DNA from: Clostridium pasteurianum DSM 525 = ATCC 6013 | GTDB taxonomy: Bacteria > Bacillota > Clostridia > Clostridiales > Clostridiaceae | Assembly (NCBI RefSeq): GCF_000807255.1 | Contig: NZ_CP009268.1 | Location: forward strand, 898,384 to 962,383 | Direction: 5' to 3' | DNA: 64,000 bases | In this document: positions 17,703-26,207 of the stretch, in pieces | Layout of the letters: every line of letters starts with the position of its first letter | Position numbering within the stretch: position 1 is the stretch's first letter | Program-made: the position numbers and the translations under genes | Notes under the pieces: model-generated | The model's input: only the letters and a program-made list of their open reading frames with translations | Told to the model about the DNA's origin: nothing | The model's database searches: none

Positions 17703-19421
17703 ATGAATTTCAAACTGACCGAAGACCAGGCAGCAATTAAAAATACTGTTAGAAAATTTGCAGAGACAAAAATTGAGCCTATATCTTTTCAACTGGATGA
17801 AAAAAATATGTTCCCTGAAAAAATTGTAGAAGAAATGGGGCAGTTATCAATTCTGGGTATTCCATATCCGGAAAAATACGGTGGTGCCGGTAAAGATGTA
17901 CTAAGCTATATTATTGCCGTAGAGGAGCTATCCAGAATAGATGCGGGAGTTGGTGTTATTTTATCAGCCCATGTATCATTGGGATCTTGGCCAATTATGG
18001 AATTTGGAACAGAAGAGCAAAAGCAAAAATATCTTACTCCGCTAGCTTCCGGAAAAAAACTGGGTGCTTTTGGGCTTACGGAAACTAATGCGGGCAGTGA
18101 TGCTGGAAAAACAGAAACCACAGCTGTGTTAAAGGGTGATTATTATATATTAAATGGGTCTAAAATATTTATAACTAATGCTGATTATGCGGAAACTTAT
18201 GTAGTATTTGCCGTTACAACTCCTGGAACAGGTACTAAGGGAATCAGTGCCTTTATTGTAGAAAAAGGATGGGAAGGATTTACCTTTGGAACCCATTATA
18301 ATAAAATGGGTATTCGTTCTTCGGCTACAGCTGAACTGGTATTCAAAGATGTAAAAGTACCTAAGGAAAATCTTCTTGGAAAAGAAGGAGAAGGGTTTAA
18401 AATAGCAATGAAAACCTTGGAAGGCGGTCGTATAGGTATTGCAGCACAAGCTCTTGGAATTGCTCAGGGAGCCTATGAAAAAGCATTAGGCTACGCTCAG
18501 GAGAGAGTTCAGTTTGGAAAACCAATTGCAAGACAACAGTCTATTGCATTCAAACTTGCAGATATGGCTACTAAAATTCGTGCAGCCAGACTTATGGTAT
18601 ACAGTTCTGCCGAATTAAAACAGCAACATGAACCCTATGGTACAGAATCTGCTATGGCAAAGATGTATGCATCAGATATCTGTCTTGAAGTTGTAAACGA
18701 TGCTGTACAGATCTATGGAGGGTCAGGTTATATAAAAGGCTATGCAGTAGAGCGAATGTACCGAGATGCCAAAATATGTACAATATATGAGGGAACTAAT
18801 GAAATTCAAAGACTGGTTGTTTCAAATGCAATTCTGCCAAGACCTAAAAAAACTCAATCTGAGAAAAATAATACTGCTTCCAATAATTCAGAAAAATCTG
18901 AACCTAAACCAATAACAGGTAATCGTAAAAAAATTATCATAAGTGAAGGCTCTGCTGAAGAAAAAGTAAAGAAATTATTATCTTATCTAAAAGATGAAAA
19001 CATAAAAATTGAAAAAAGTACAATTGAGCCTTTAGAGGGAAGTATAGGTGATGCAAATAGGGTATGCAGTATAGGTAAAGGGCTAACAGCTAAAGAGGAT
19101 TTACCTATAATACAGTCTCTTGCTAAAACTTTTGGGGCTGAAATGGGATGTTCAAGACCTATTGCAGAGGAAAATAAATGGATGCCTCTTGATAGATATG
19201 TAGGGGTATCCGGGCAGAAATTCAGAGGAGAATTTTATATGGCCATTGGTATATCTGGGCAAGTTCAGCATCTAATTGGCATTCGCGATGCTAAAATAAT
19301 TGCAGCCATTAATATAGATGAAAAGGCTCCTATATTTGCACAGGCGGATTACGGAGTTGTAGGAGATTTATATGAGATAGTACCAGTTCTCAATAAAATG
19401 CTGTTGGAAATAAAGGATTAA
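17703..19421 (+). CDS. Acyl-CoA dehydrogenase fused to EtfA-like C-terminal domain
   Basis: The 572-residue protein has a complete acyl-CoA dehydrogenase (about 1-378) with LTETNAGSD, KIFITNADYAE, GGRIGIAAQALG, YGGSGYIKGYAVERMYRDA and the catalytic base in IYEGTNEIQR (Glu363). A low-complexity linker (about 382-408) leads to about 160 residues like the EtfA C-terminal FAD-binding domain: SRPIAEENKWMPLDRYVG, GEFYMAIGISGQVQHLIG, and INIDEKAPIFAQADYGVVGD. It probably catalyses a flavin-dependent acyl-CoA or enoyl-CoA reaction with electrons handed to an internal ETF-like domain. There is no etfB or full etfA nearby, and the EtfA N-terminal domain seems to be missing or reduced. The substrate is unknown. 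Confidence 0.9.
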   Translation: MNFKLTEDQAAIKNTVRKFAETKIEPISFQLDEKNMFPEKIVEEMGQLSILGIPYPEKYGGAGKDVLSYIIAVEELSRIDAGVGVILSAHVSLGSWPIMEFGTEEQKQKYLTPLASGKKLGAFGLTETNAGSDAGKTETTAVLKGDYYILNGSKIFITNADYAETYVVFAVTTPGTGTKGISAFIVEKGWEGFTFGTHYNKMGIRSSATAELVFKDVKVPKENLLGKEGEGFKIAMKTLEGGRIGIAAQALGIAQGAYEKALGYAQERVQFGKPIARQQSIAFKLADMATKIRAARLMVYSSAELKQQHEPYGTESAMAKMYASDICLEVVNDAVQIYGGSGYIKGYAVERMYRDAKICTIYEGTNEIQRLVVSNAILPRPKKTQSEKNNTASNNSEKSEPKPITGNRKKIIISEGSAEEKVKKLLSYLKDENIKIEKSTIEPLEGSIGDANRVCSIGKGLTAKEDLPIIQSLAKTFGAEMGCSRPIAEENKWMPLDRYVGVSGQKFRGEFYMAIGISGQVQHLIGIRDAKIIAAINIDEKAPIFAQADYGVVGDLYEIVPVLNKMLLEIKD

Positions 19422-19569
19422 TATATTGGAACGGTTTGAAAATTATTTATATTTTCTGTGAAAATTACTGTATTAACAATTTTATTCAAGTTTAGATGAA
19501 TAAAATTATTGTAGAAGTCAATAATCATAAATGAGTTTAAATTTTTCATAATTCAACCACTTTCATAAG

Positions 19570-19602
19570 AGATGCAGTTCCTTAGAGGCTGCATCTTTTT
19601 TA
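19570..19602 (+). terminator. Intrinsic terminator
   Basis: AGATGCAG (19570-19577) pairs with CTGCATCT (19589-19596), followed by TTTTTTA. Confidence 0.85.
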
Positions 19603-19881
19603 TGTGCAAATATGTAAGTATGGAAAATACCCATATTAAGAATTAACATTTACTAAGATAATAACAACTTTTATACTGTTTTTACAGTAATAATTTGTAT
19701 AACAGCACTATATTCATATTGGATTTACATAAATAGGGGTGCATGGACACAATTACTATGATAATATTTCAAATCAAATCTTGAAGCATAGAAAAATGAT
19801 GATAAAATATTAAGTATCTAAAAGATAAACAGAGTTTTTTGATTTGGGTGAAGTCTTTTTCTTTACCTAAAATTTACTGGC

Positions 19882-19919
19882 AGATTATTAAGTACATTTG
19901 TTTGGATACTTAATAATCT
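19882..19919. repeat. Perfect 13-bp inverted repeat in non-coding DNA
   Basis: AGATTATTAAGTA (19882-19894) and TACTTAATAATCT (19907-19919) are exact complements around a 12-nt spacer. No T tract follows. It could be an operator or an RNA hairpin. Confidence 0.7.
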
Positions 19920-20098
19920 TGGCCTTTAGAGTAAATATTATCTAGGATGCAGTATACGTTATCTCCTGTTGATATAAAAAAGCAGAGAACTCAAAGTTTT
20001 TAATTTAAAATGGTGTTTGTAAAGAATACCTTGGGAGTATTACGAATGCTGGTTATGGGATAAATATGAATTTAAATAAGTATTAGGAGAATGAGTAA

Positions 20099-20578
20099 AT
20101 GAGTAGAATGATTGGATATGCAAGAGCTATAAGTGAAAAGGTGAATAACAGAGATATAAAAAAGCAAGTAGAATTTCTACAGGATGCAGGAGATTTAAAA
20201 TGTGAACTGGTATATATGGATGAAAATACTGATGATGACATGAATCGTCCTGTACTTCAAAAGATGTTAAATGAAATTAAAGAGGGGGATATTGTCTGTA
20301 TAGATGAATTGTACAGGCTATCCTGTAATTATGAAGATTACATGGAAATAAGAAAAACTATTGATAATTTGGGGGCATCTGTATGGTGCCCTGGTAACGA
20401 CGATATAAAGCCTAAATCCTATGTATATGATTTTGAATTTAAGGGATGTAGATATAAAAGGCTTGGAAATGGTGTTTACTGGGTAATAGAAGAAGAAACA
20501 AATAAAGTATTTAAAGTAAGTGATACAGAATATTTTTACAGAAAAATAATGTATACTTTTAAAAATCAGATAGAATAG
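20099..20578 (+). CDS. Resolvase-like protein, probably inactive, with novel C-terminus
   Basis: This 159-residue protein has the fold signature of the serine recombinase N-terminal domain (MIGYARAISEK, MLNEIKEGDIVCIDELYRL). The catalytic environment is altered: the usual ARVS motif reads ARAIS with extra residues after it, and the DRLxR motif reads YRLSC, losing the Asp and the last Arg. There is no helix-turn-helix DNA-binding domain. Instead about 60 residues of an unrecognised domain follow (YDFEFKGCRYKRLGNG to the end). It is therefore unlikely to recombine DNA. A decayed copy of the first 45 codons is found at 26510-26640. Confidence 0.7.
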   Translation: MSRMIGYARAISEKVNNRDIKKQVEFLQDAGDLKCELVYMDENTDDDMNRPVLQKMLNEIKEGDIVCIDELYRLSCNYEDYMEIRKTIDNLGASVWCPGNDDIKPKSYVYDFEFKGCRYKRLGNGVYWVIEEETNKVFKVSDTEYFYRKIMYTFKNQIE

Positions 20579-20613
20579 CAATTACATATAATTTAACCAA
20601 ATAGAAAGACAGT

Positions 20614-20653
20614 AAAAACTATCAAGATACAGTTATATTTTGATGGTTTTTTT
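20614..20653 (+). terminator. Intrinsic terminator
   Basis: AAAACTATCA (20614-20623) pairs with TGATGGTTTT (20641-20650), followed by TTT. Confidence 0.75.
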
Positions 20654-20760
20654 GTGTTTAAAGATTTATGCAATATGGTAAAATATATACAATAAGAATG
20701 TTAATGAGCAAGATAAAAATACTTGCGCTTTAATAAATTTGGGAGACAAGGAGAATAACT

Positions 20761-20847
20761 ATGTTAGAAAAAAAGAATTACGCAAATGGTCAAAAGGTCT
20801 ACACATATTGTGAAAATAAACTCACCTACTTAAATATAGAAAAGTGA
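20761..20847 (+). CDS. Short ORF, 28 codons, unknown
   Basis: ATG 20761 lies behind AAGGAG at ideal spacing and encodes MLEKKNYANGQKVYTYCENK plus eight residues to a TGA stop. It may be a gene remnant or a small peptide. Only the ribosome binding site supports it. Confidence 0.25.
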   Translation: MLEKKNYANGQKVYTYCENKLTYLNIEK

Positions 20848-20974
20848 TAGGAGAAATTCATCTAATAAGTGGATAATTGACAGTTGAAAGTTAATGTAAA
20901 TAGAAATTGTGAAGTAAAGAGCCCTATGTAATATTCAGATAAATAGTAAATTCAAAGGAAAGGAATTTTAGTAT

Positions 20975-21748
20975 ATGAATAATGATGAAAAACAAGATTA
21001 TGATAAAATGAACTGGTTATATAATGCTTTCTATGGAGATATGGAGACTGAACAACTACAGCAATTAGAATTTATAGAAAATCATAAGAATTTGTTACAA
21101 TCATATACAGATAAAGAAGTATATATATTGGATTCTGCCTGTGGTAATGGAGTTAAAGCTATTGCATTAGCATTAAATGGATATAATGTTACAGCAACTG
21201 ACATAAGTAGTGAAATGGTGAAATTTGCAAATGAATTTTCCAAAAAGTATAATGTATCAATATCCACAGATGTTAAGTCATGGTCAGAACTACCAAGTGT
21301 TTTTGAGCCACAATTTGATATTGTGTTTAATATAGGTAACTCAATTGTTCATTCACCAAATGCAGTAACTAGAGAAAATGATATTTCTTCCTTGGTCCAA
21401 GTGCTTAAAAGGAAAGGGACACTTGTTATAGAAACTCGTAATTGGGAAAAAATACTGGCTGAAAATAAAAGATTTACTGTATATGATAAAATATCCTACC
21501 TTGATAAAGAGTATATACCAATGTATCATTGGAAATTTAATGGTATTGAACAAGAATCAGAGGTAGAGATTTTGTTTCAAGAAATTTGGAAAGATAATCA
21601 TGTTGAACTTTATGAAAATTCACTAAGTTTTACACCATTCACACATATGAGTTTATTAGATATAATGAAAAAATTAGGTTTAGATATTATAAAAGATACA
21701 TTCCATAAAGAGTGTGATTGGTATCTGATATATGGGAGAAAAGCATAG
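20975..21748 (+). CDS. Class I SAM-dependent methyltransferase
   Basis: This 257-residue protein has the Rossmann-type SAM-binding motif I ILDSACGNGVKAIALA, the acidic residue at the end of strand 2 in VTATDISSEMV, and motif FDIVFNIGNSIVH for the next strand. Length and layout resemble small-molecule N-methyltransferases of the glycine/sarcosine type, but the substrate cannot be named. It is monocistronic, flanked by gaps with no visible partner. It has a GGAAAGGAA ribosome binding site. Confidence 0.85.
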   Translation: MNNDEKQDYDKMNWLYNAFYGDMETEQLQQLEFIENHKNLLQSYTDKEVYILDSACGNGVKAIALALNGYNVTATDISSEMVKFANEFSKKYNVSISTDVKSWSELPSVFEPQFDIVFNIGNSIVHSPNAVTRENDISSLVQVLKRKGTLVIETRNWEKILAENKRFTVYDKISYLDKEYIPMYHWKFNGIEQESEVEILFQEIWKDNHVELYENSLSFTPFTHMSLLDIMKKLGLDIIKDTFHKECDWYLIYGRKA

Positions 21749-21882
21749 TTAAATTTTAGATTAAGGTTGAGTAATATAAATAGTAAATTTGTAAGTAAGA
21801 TTAAAATAATAATTATTTATATCAATACAATAATAGGATATAATTTTAATATAGTAAAAGTTGCAGATGAGGGAGGGATTAT

Positions 21883-22149
21883 ATGCCAACGATTAGTATG
21901 TTTTATGGAATAATTATAAGAATGTATTGTGCACCTAAAGAACATGCACCATCACATTTTCATGCATATTATGGTGATTATAAGGCTGTTATAGATATTA
22001 ATAATTGTGAACTTATTGAAGGAGAATTACCTAAAAAGCAATTAAGATTAGTAATGGCCTGGGCAGAACTTCATAAAGAAGAACTTGCTGCAAATTGGAG
22101 ATTAGCTATGGAAAGTGAACTTCCTTTTAAAATAGAACCGTTAAAATAG
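21883..22149 (+). CDS. DUF4160 family protein
   Basis: The 88-residue protein has the DUF4160 signature MPTISMFYGIIIRMYCAPKE, with HAPSHFHAYYGDYKAVIDI and the helical end LVMAWAELHKEELAANWRLA. Its function is unknown. It is followed 11 bp later by a DUF2442 gene. The two families are commonly encoded next to each other, and the compact two-gene layout resembles toxin-antitoxin modules, although activity is not shown by the sequence. It has GGGAGGG before the ATG. Confidence 0.85.
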   Translation: MPTISMFYGIIIRMYCAPKEHAPSHFHAYYGDYKAVIDINNCELIEGELPKKQLRLVMAWAELHKEELAANWRLAMESELPFKIEPLK

Positions 22150-22160
22150 GAGGGGATAGT

Positions 22161-22397
22161 ATGTATTTATCTGTTAAAAAAGTCAAACCAGTAGATGAAT
22201 ATAAATTATTATTAACTTTTGAAAATGATGAAGTTAGGCTATTTGATATGAATCCATATTTGGAAAAGGGAATATTTAAGGAATTAAAGGATAAGTCTAA
22301 ATTTAATTCTGTTAAAATATGTTTTGATACTATAGAGTGGGAAAACGAAGCAGATATGGACCCAGAAATGCTATACGAAGAAAGTATTCCTGTATAA
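22161..22397 (+). CDS. DUF2442 family protein
   Basis: The 78-residue protein has the DUF2442 pattern: VKPVDEYKLLLTFENDEVRL, FDMNPYLEKGIFKEL and the ending DPEMLYEESIPV. It is the usual partner of DUF4160 and probably acts in the same complex or regulatory unit. It has GGAGGGG before the ATG and is followed by an intrinsic terminator, so the pair forms its own transcription unit. Confidence 0.85.
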   Translation: MYLSVKKVKPVDEYKLLLTFENDEVRLFDMNPYLEKGIFKELKDKSKFNSVKICFDTIEWENEADMDPEMLYEESIPV

Positions 22398-22421
22398 TAT
22401 ATGTGAAAATTTAAACGAGTG

Positions 22422-22463
22422 AAACAAGATTGTATAAAAAAATAAGAATCAATCTTGTTTTTC
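22422..22463 (+). terminator. Intrinsic terminator of the DUF4160/DUF2442 unit
   Basis: AAACAAGATTG (22422-22432) pairs with CAATCTTGTTT (22450-22460), followed by TTC and T-rich sequence. Confidence 0.85.
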
Positions 22464-22509
22464 TATTTTTTGTTATAAAAAACAAAAAATCCAATTTATT
22501 GAGGGAAAT

Positions 22510-22608
22510 ATGAGCAAACCATTTAAAAGAGTAGAGAGATTAGGAACAGTCAGATTATTTAACAATCTGGCTGTATTCATAGTATCAGAAAATATTTATT
22601 TTTTATAA
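22510..22608 (+). other. Short ORF overlapping a hairpin
   Basis: ATG 22510 opens 32 codons (MSKPFKRVERLGTVRLFNNL and on to a TAA). Inside it ACAGTCAGATT and AATCTGGCTGT form a hairpin near 22547-22575. Either a micro-ORF or a structured RNA segment upstream of the MerR gene; neither is secure. Confidence 0.2.
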
Positions 22609-22690
22609 GTGTAATTGACTTTAACCTTAGGGGAAGGTTTATTCTTGTATTTGAGGATAAATGAATATGAAAGGAGAATGAATTGGATTT

Positions 22691-23515
22691 ATGCTTTCAA
22701 TTGGAGAGTTTTCAAAGATATGTCAAGTATCCACTAAGACACTTAGGTATTATGCAGAGATTGGCCTAATTAATCCAGAAGAAATTAACCCAGAGAATGG
22801 ATATCGCTATTACTCCATAAAACAGTTAGAAACAATGCTTCTTATTAATCGTTTAAAAGCCTATGAAATTTCATTGGAAGAAATAAAAGCCCTTTTACAA
22901 TTAGAAAAAGATCAGTTTGAAGAAAAATTAATAGTGTTGTTGAATAAAAAGAAATATGAGATTCAAGCAAAGTTAACAGTCTATGATATGATGCTGCAAC
23001 AACTAAGTAATGATATGCAAAATCTTCAAAAAGGTGAATCGGTATTTAGCAATTTAAAAGATTTAGATATTATGCTTGTAGAAGTACCGGCCATATATAT
23101 TTTATCAATTCGTAAATTAGTAAGTATAGAAGAATGCAATTTAGGATATGAAGTGTTGTTTAACCAATTGCATAAAAGAATATCAGAAGATGGTCTTACA
23201 ATGATAGGCCCGCCAATGACAATATATCATAGTGAGGAATATTTATTTGAAGGGTACGATATTGAATTTGCAATTCCAGTCAAAGAATATGTTACTGGTA
23301 CAAAAGATTTTAATCCGGGATTGTGTATTAAAACCCGACTTAAGGGAGCTTATTCAGAAATTACTTCAGTATATGCAAAGCAACATGAATGGTTAGAACA
23401 AGAAAAATATTGTGTGACGAAACCTCCGTTTGATGTTTATATAACAAATCCTAGGGAAACTGGAAGATCGAAAGATTTTATCACAGATGTGTATTTACCT
23501 GTGAAGAAAATTTGA
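22691..23515 (+). CDS. MerR-family regulator with GyrI-like effector domain
   Basis: The 274-residue protein has a MerR winged-helix at its N-terminus (MLSIGEFSKICQVSTKTLRY, then YAEIGLINPEEINPENGYRY), a dimerisation coiled coil (about 80-118), and a GyrI-like/BmrR-type C-terminal small-molecule-binding domain. Such proteins activate promoters with long spacers in response to drugs or metabolites. It lies 21 bp upstream of a serine hydrolase gene, so the two probably form one unit. The ligand is not known. Confidence 0.88.
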   Translation: MLSIGEFSKICQVSTKTLRYYAEIGLINPEEINPENGYRYYSIKQLETMLLINRLKAYEISLEEIKALLQLEKDQFEEKLIVLLNKKKYEIQAKLTVYDMMLQQLSNDMQNLQKGESVFSNLKDLDIMLVEVPAIYILSIRKLVSIEECNLGYEVLFNQLHKRISEDGLTMIGPPMTIYHSEEYLFEGYDIEFAIPVKEYVTGTKDFNPGLCIKTRLKGAYSEITSVYAKQHEWLEQEKYCVTKPPFDVYITNPRETGRSKDFITDVYLPVKKI

Positions 23516-23536
23516 TTGCTGTGAGGAGGAAATAAT

Positions 23537-24511
23537 ATGATTAAAAAAGAATATTTTCATGATGATTTAGAAAGAGTAGTATCAAAGAAATATAAAAATA
23601 TAGCGGGTATTGCTGTTGTGAAAGATGGAAATACAGTTTATGAAAATTATTTCAATGGGTATGGAAAGGAGGATACACTTCATGTTGCTTCGGTAACGAA
23701 AAGTATTTTATCAGCGCTTATAGGCATTGCCATTGATAAAGGTTTTATAGAAAGTGTAAATCAAAAGGTGCTGGATTTCTTCCCAGAGTATGATAGTATG
23801 CTGGCAGATAGCAAAAAGCAAGAAGTAAGAATAAAACATCTTCTTACAATGACTGCACCATATATTTATAAGCGTGAACCATTTAAAGAATTATGCAGTA
23901 GTTCAGATTGGGCAAAATATGCACTTGATTTATTAGGTGGAAAAGATGAGTGTGGTACTTTCAAATACTCTACAGCCGGAGCACATTTATTATCTGTGAT
24001 ACTTACAAAAGCAACCGGAAAAACAGCAAGAGAATTTGCAAATGAATACTTATTTGAACCAATTGGAATGAAACAACTGCCCAATTATGAAATGACTACT
24101 GAAACCTATATGAATTTTATTAAAGGTAAATATGTTTGTGGATGGGTATCTGATCCTAAGGGAAATAGTACCGGCGGTTGGGGAGTTACTTTATCAGCAG
24201 TTGATATGGCTCGATTTGGACAACTTTATTTGAATTATGGAAATTGGAATGGTAAACAGATAATTTCAAGAGAATGGATTGAGGAATCTCTGCGGGATAA
24301 TTCAAATCATTATGGATATCTCTGGTGGCTGTTTAAAGAAGATGAATTTGCGTATTGTGCTATGGGGGATGGAGGTAACGTGATTTGTTGCTTACCAGAA
24401 AGAAATATGGTAGTTGCTATTGCTTCTAAATTTATGATGAGACCAAAGGATAGAATGAAATTAGTAAAAGATTATATACTTCCATTGTTAGATAGAGAGA
24501 AAAGTATATGA
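23537..24511 (+). CDS. Serine hydrolase, class C beta-lactamase-like family
   Basis: This 324-residue protein belongs to the beta-lactamase/esterase (AmpC/EstB) family. The SxxK nucleophile motif is in HVASVTKSILSALIG, a YSTAGAHLL segment supplies the YxN-like position, and GDGGNVICCLP is the KTG-like region. There is no signal peptide, so it is cytoplasmic and more likely an esterase or peptidase-like hydrolase than a resistance enzyme. It is co-directional with the MerR gene and behind GTGAGGAGG. Confidence 0.85.
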   Translation: MIKKEYFHDDLERVVSKKYKNIAGIAVVKDGNTVYENYFNGYGKEDTLHVASVTKSILSALIGIAIDKGFIESVNQKVLDFFPEYDSMLADSKKQEVRIKHLLTMTAPYIYKREPFKELCSSSDWAKYALDLLGGKDECGTFKYSTAGAHLLSVILTKATGKTAREFANEYLFEPIGMKQLPNYEMTTETYMNFIKGKYVCGWVSDPKGNSTGGWGVTLSAVDMARFGQLYLNYGNWNGKQIISREWIEESLRDNSNHYGYLWWLFKEDEFAYCAMGDGGNVICCLPERNMVVAIASKFMMRPKDRMKLVKDYILPLLDREKSI

Positions 24512-24721
24512 GCATTATCTTTACTCTATAAATCTTATTAATTGTATAAATTTACTTATTTTTCTTGATTTTATATAATATGTAGTGTATTATTTATATA
24601 TAACAGTATTGAATGAATCGGTAATATTTAAGTATTAATAAAGAAAGATATAAGTATTTTAGTATTTTTATGCTTCTTTATTGACAACTTATAAAATTAA
24701 GTATATTATCTAAATAATAGA

Positions 24722-24976
24722 AAAAGTCGATGATGAGAAGTAGTAGATATGAGAATTTAGTTAAAGCGAGTTTGGAATAGTGTGAGCCAAATACTGTAGC
24801 TTGTATTGAATGGATCTCTGAGATGTGATGCGAAATGATAGTAGCAGTAAACGGTGGTCTACCGTTAAAAAGACAGGGTATCGAGTTGAATCTGTACCTG
24901 ATAAAGAGATGTTTATATTTAGGTGGCATAGCGGAGTTTAACACTTCGTCCTTTAAAGGATGAGGTGTTTTTTATT
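24722..24976 (+). promoter_or_regulatory. T-box leader, probably tRNA-Trp specific
   Basis: Stem I landmarks run from GATGATGAGAAGTAGTA (loop E AGTA) to GAA TGG A (24807-24813), where TGG is the likely specifier codon. The T-box AGGTGGCATAGCGG lies at 24921-24934. Its TGGC bulge would pair with a tRNA end GCCA, meaning discriminator G, as expected for tRNA-Trp but not tRNA-Phe or tRNA-Tyr. A terminator (AACACTTCGTCC / GGATGAGGTGTT plus T7) closes it. Uncharged tRNA should allow read-through into the downstream genes. Confidence 0.85.
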
Positions 24977-25087
24977 TATTACATTTATAAATTTCAGGAA
25001 ATCTAATATTGGATAGTCTATAATTTCCTTATTTGATAATTGTAATGCACTCTTAAAAGTATGTTACTTATATAAAAATATAAATTA

Positions 25088-25143
25088 ATATGGGTGGCAC
25101 CACGGTCACTTCGTCCCATTTTAGGATGAAGTGGCTTTTTTGT
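25088..25143 (+). promoter_or_regulatory. Second T-box antiterminator/terminator without visible stem I
   Basis: TGGGTGGCACCACGG (25091-25105) is a good T-box core, again with TGGC. It overlaps the hairpin CACTTCGTCC (25107-25116) / GGATGAAGTG (25124-25133) followed by GCTTTTTTT. The 105 bases before it show no specifier stem, so it is either a second partial T-box or a decayed tandem copy. Confidence 0.75.
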
Positions 25144-25186
25144 ATTTATACATCAAAATATTATAAAAAGAAAGGGGATTAGTTTT

Positions 25187-25236
25187 AGTGAAGAGTCTGT
25201 ACTTAGATTAACTTATAGTATACTCTTTCACTAAGG
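25187..25236 (+). promoter_or_regulatory. Hairpin next to chorismate mutase ribosome binding site
   Basis: TAGTGAAGAGT (near 25185) and ACTCTTTCACTA (near 25225) can pair with one bulge. The hairpin ends immediately before AAGGAT and the ATG. It could influence translation. Confidence 0.4.
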
Positions 25237-25243
25237 ATAAAAG

Positions 25244-25531
25244 ATGAATAATTGTAAAAATCTAAATGAAGTGAGAGAAAATATAGATAGAATTGATAAT
25301 GAAATAGTTAAATTGATTGCTGAAAGAAGTTATTATGTGAAGCAAGCAGCTAGCTTTAAAAAAGATAGTCAAGATGTAGAGGCACCAAAACGGGTAGAAA
25401 TGATTATTGAAAAAGTTTGTAAACTGGCAGAAGATAATAATTTAAATCCACATATAATAGAGATAATTTATCGCAATATGATAAATTCTTTTATTACCCT
25501 TGAATTAGAAACACATAGTAAAACAAAATAG
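25244..25531 (+). CDS. Chorismate mutase, AroQ type
   Basis: The 95-residue all-helical protein matches monofunctional AroQ chorismate mutase: LNEVRENIDRIDNEIVKLIA, ERSYYVKQAASFK, and EAPKRVEMIIEKVCKLAEDN. It would convert chorismate to prephenate in the cytoplasm; related folds in this family act as isochorismate lyases. The T-box leader upstream places it under tRNA-charging control. Trp specificity is curious because chorismate mutase leads to Phe and Tyr. It forms a two-gene unit with the YbaK-like gene. Confidence 0.85.
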   Translation: MNNCKNLNEVRENIDRIDNEIVKLIAERSYYVKQAASFKKDSQDVEAPKRVEMIIEKVCKLAEDNNLNPHIIEIIYRNMINSFITLELETHSKTK

Positions 25532-25561
25532 TAAATATACAGTAAAGGATGGAAAATCTAT

Positions 25562-26008
25562 ATGGAAAATATAAAAGAGATATTAGAGAAAAATAATTTT
25601 TCCTTTGAATTAATTCATAATGATATACCTATTCATACAGCAAAAGAAGGTGCTGATTATTTTAAAATTGATATTGCTCAAATATCACCAACGCTGATAA
25701 TATACACTGATGCAGGTTTTCATGTATTAGTTGTTTCAGGTGAAAGAGGACATGTAAATTTTAAAGAAGTAAAACAACTGCTAAAATGTAAAAATGTTAG
25801 AATGGCAACTAAAGATGAAGTAAAAGATTTAACTGGCTTTCCAGTAGGAAATGTACCTATGCTTGGAATACCACTTCCATATATATTGGATAAAAGACTT
25901 CTTGAATTTTCTTTTGTCTATGGTGGTTGTGGAAAGGAGAATACAACTTTAAAGGTTGATCCTAATGCCTTATTTAAATTAAATAAGGTTGTTGGAGTAT
26001 TAAATTGA
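25562..26008 (+). CDS. YbaK/EbsC-family aminoacyl-tRNA deacylase-like protein
   Basis: This 148-residue YbaK/ProX-type domain protein has KILEKNNFSFELIHNDIPIH, TLIIYTDAGFHVLVVSGERG, MATKDEVKDLTGFPVGNVPM and a central LGIPLPYILDKRLLEFSFVY. Members hydrolyse mischarged aminoacyl-tRNA. It starts 31 bp after the chorismate mutase behind GGATGG, so it likely shares the T-box control. The substrate tRNA is not predictable from the sequence. Confidence 0.85.
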   Translation: MENIKEILEKNNFSFELIHNDIPIHTAKEGADYFKIDIAQISPTLIIYTDAGFHVLVVSGERGHVNFKEVKQLLKCKNVRMATKDEVKDLTGFPVGNVPMLGIPLPYILDKRLLEFSFVYGGCGKENTTLKVDPNALFKLNKVVGVLN

Positions 26009-26126
26009 GTAAAAGTAAATATTTATAATATATTTAAATTAATGTGTAATTATGAGATAATATGAATTATATGCTAAATGAGAAAGGTGGAAAGCTATTA
26101 TGAAAAAATATATTATTTATGCTTAG

Positions 26127-26176
26127 CAAAGGCTATTGCATAAAATAATAAAATTTATAAAATAGCCTTTGCTCAA
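26127..26176 (+). repeat. Strong hairpin in gene-remnant region
   Basis: GCAAAGGCTATT and AATAGCCTTTGC pair perfectly around an A/T-rich loop. No T tract follows. It lies just downstream of the YbaK gene. Confidence 0.6.
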
Positions 26177-26207
26177 TCCTAAGAAAATTTAAGTTAGGAG
26201 GAGCATA

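Larger units (their letters stand above)
19422..20098. other. Long non-coding interval with terminator and hairpin
   Basis: About 680 bases with no convincing gene. It contains a strong terminator at 19570 and a perfect 13-bp hairpin at 19882-19919, both listed separately. Confidence 0.5.
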
